DNA of 64,000 nucleotides from Calothrix sp. PCC 7103 (GTDB lineage Bacteria; Cyanobacteriota; Cyanobacteriia; Cyanobacteriales; Nostocaceae), in the NCBI RefSeq assembly GCF_000331305.1, contig NZ_KB217478.1, positions 7,652,317 through 7,716,316 of the forward strand. The letters run 5' to 3'. Each line of letters starts with the position of its first letter. The stretch's first letter is position 1. The translations under genes were made by a program, and so were the position numbers. The notes under the pieces were generated by a model, which saw only the letters and a program-made list of their open reading frames with translations, searched no databases and had not been told where the DNA came from. Shown here piece after piece: positions 63,020-64,000 of the stretch.

Positions 63020-63394
63020 TTATCGTTTTTGATTCTTAGGGCAATAGTCTGAGCAATTATTTGCTTCATCCGTAAGAACGAGAGAAGGTTGTACTGCACA
63101 ATTCAAAAAATGATTCTTAGCAAAATATTGGCATTGAGTACAACGATGATTTGGTAATGATTTTGTACACAAATCTAATTGTTCGTCTGATACACTCTTT
63201 AATCTCTTTGATGCCCAAATCAAAAAACCTGCCCAAAAGAAAAGAAAAGCAAGAATTCCCCCTCCTTGAGTAATTATAGTTTCAGTAATTTCGGCTTGAT
63301 TTGATGCTGTTTTTTGAACTTGGGCTTCTGTTTGTGTTCTCTGATAAGAAGTTCCTGCGAACATTTGATTTGGATGACTCAATGTCAAAGACAT
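63020..63394 (-). CDS. Small Cys-rich membrane protein
   Basis: The start ATG 63394 is supported by GGGAGG eight bases upstream, giving 124 aa (MSLTLSHPNQMF); a longer frame from 63439 is not. It has one clear membrane helix (GGGILAFLFFWAGFLIWASK) and a C-terminal cytoplasmic part with seven cysteines (CTKSLPNHRCTQCQYFAKNH, then CAVQ ... CSDYC), possibly a metal site. I do not recognise the family. Upstream neighbour of TrkH in the same transcript, so it may relate to K+ uptake; that is inference. Confidence 0.6.
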   Translation of the reverse strand: MSLTLSHPNQMFAGTSYQRTQTEAQVQKTASNQAEITETIITQGGGILAFLFFWAGFLIWASKRLKSVSDEQLDLCTKSLPNHRCTQCQYFAKNHFLNCAVQPSLVLTDEANNCSDYCPKNQKR

Positions 63395-64000
63395 ATTAAT
63401 TGACCTCCCTTTTCTAAACCTATAATCATAAATACCCAAAAACTGCTGCTACTAAAAAAAATTAAATTTATAACTTCCTTTTAAAAATACAGTTTTATAA
63501 ACTATATATTCCTGATTTAACATTTAGCAAAACTTTACTTTCTTTTATATCTATCAATAGTATTGAATTTATATTAAGATAATATATTTCCTCTGACTTT
63601 GATTACAGTCACTTTTTAGTCACATTTGTTTTTAAAATATTAACCTTTAAATTAAATAATGCTTGCTATTATGTTTATAGAAATACAGTTTGATTTTTGA
63701 AAAGATATGTATGGTAGAATGTCACTGACATTCTACCTACTAGTTTATTTATAAAATGATACACGGGTTGTAATAACTAGATAATCAAATGTCTTCAGGC
63801 GCCAGTTGCGAAAGTTCCTTAAAAAGCTATACTTCTATCAGAAGGCATACTACTTTAGATAACTTGGTTACGTTGTAGCATTCCGTAAGTTAGATGTAAA
63901 AGTTTTATTAATTGATTAGTCTAAGCAACTAAAAGCGACTATTGAAACTAGCAAAATAGTTCCTATCAAGTTCCTATCGCATAACGACAGGGTTGGAGAC
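63395..64000. other. Upstream region of the TrkH unit; no gene
   Basis: No credible gene. A near-perfect palindrome GGTAGAATGTCAC/GTGACATTCTACC-type (63713-63737) resembles the inverted repeat at 13190-13226 in its arms. The rest is AT-rich DNA in which I see nothing specific; the right end is cut by the window. Confidence 0.45.

Noticed and set aside
32408..63820. A shared 15-base string AAAGTTCCTTAAAAA at about 32429 and 63811, both after a CGGGTYGTA-like motif, as a possible duplicated regulatory element
   Set aside because: Flanking sequence does not align, and a few 15-base matches are expected by chance in AT-rich DNA of this length.

Overview
The window reads as chromosome of a filamentous, probably heterocyst-forming (Nostocales-type) cyanobacterium. 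Support: AT-rich DNA, an NtcA-type promoter, PEP-CTERM proteins, a microviridin-type graspetide cluster, a DUF4330 protein, and several families of short palindromic repeats in intergenic DNA. The hexamer GGCGCC is hugely over-represented (about 30 copies in the first 12 kb by eye, roughly 3 expected in the whole window), while I saw no canonical HIP1 octamer GCGATCGC. No rRNA, tRNA or CRISPR array was found.

Layout. 0.2-5.7 kb: RNA-repair operon, comprising an ATP-dependent RNA ligase, an HD-phosphohydrolase/polynucleotide-kinase fusion, a 989-aa protein joining MJ1316, EEP nuclease, 2H phosphoesterase and poly(A)-polymerase-like domains, and a small retropepsin-like protein. 5.8-7.5 kb: DUF4330 protein, ureidoglycolate-lyase-like protein, and a doxX gene broken by a 129-bp MITE-like insertion whose exact removal restores the frame. 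7.6-16.7 kb: BMP-type nucleoside ABC importer, then the URC1-URC4-UPRT genes of the uracil-catabolism (URC) pathway on the other strand. 16.8-19.7 kb: NtcA-type promoter, TPR gene, a frameshifted NMT1-type binding protein, and three genes that lost their middles but kept both ends. 20.0-32.1 kb: PEP-CTERM gene with a frameshift, a graspetide precursor with four cores and two ATP-grasp ligases, five GG-leader peptide genes, a PpiC-type protein, an HlyD adaptor and a C39 peptidase ABC exporter. 32.1-33.9 kb: long gene-free hairpin-rich DNA. 33.9 kb: FAD oxidase. 35.2 kb: three 26-bp repeats resembling a Tn7-like transposon end. 35.7-44.7 kb: exopolysaccharide locus (WecG, two GT2, flippase, polymerase-like, Wzc kinase, acetyltransferase). 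44.7-50.1 kb: pseudogenes, a histidine kinase, a PEP-CTERM gene, and a decayed IS whose inverted repeats enclose a PD-(D/E)XK nuclease gene. 50.2-63.4 kb: membrane and stress genes (DUF389, AI-2E exporter family, glycogen-debranching-type enzyme, PRC-barrel, baeRF, MscS, rhomboid), two convergent truncated genes, TrkH and a small membrane protein.

How it works together. The first operon contains the activities expected for healing and sealing RNA cut by ribotoxins. The second block would take up nucleosides/pyrimidines and use the ring as nitrogen, and a nitrogen-control promoter sits at its divergent edge. The third block makes and exports modified or processed small peptides. The fourth makes a secreted polysaccharide. 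The many pseudogenes with internal deletions, small insertions and single-base frameshifts indicate ongoing gene decay; two of the frameshifts are in homopolymers and could be assembly errors.
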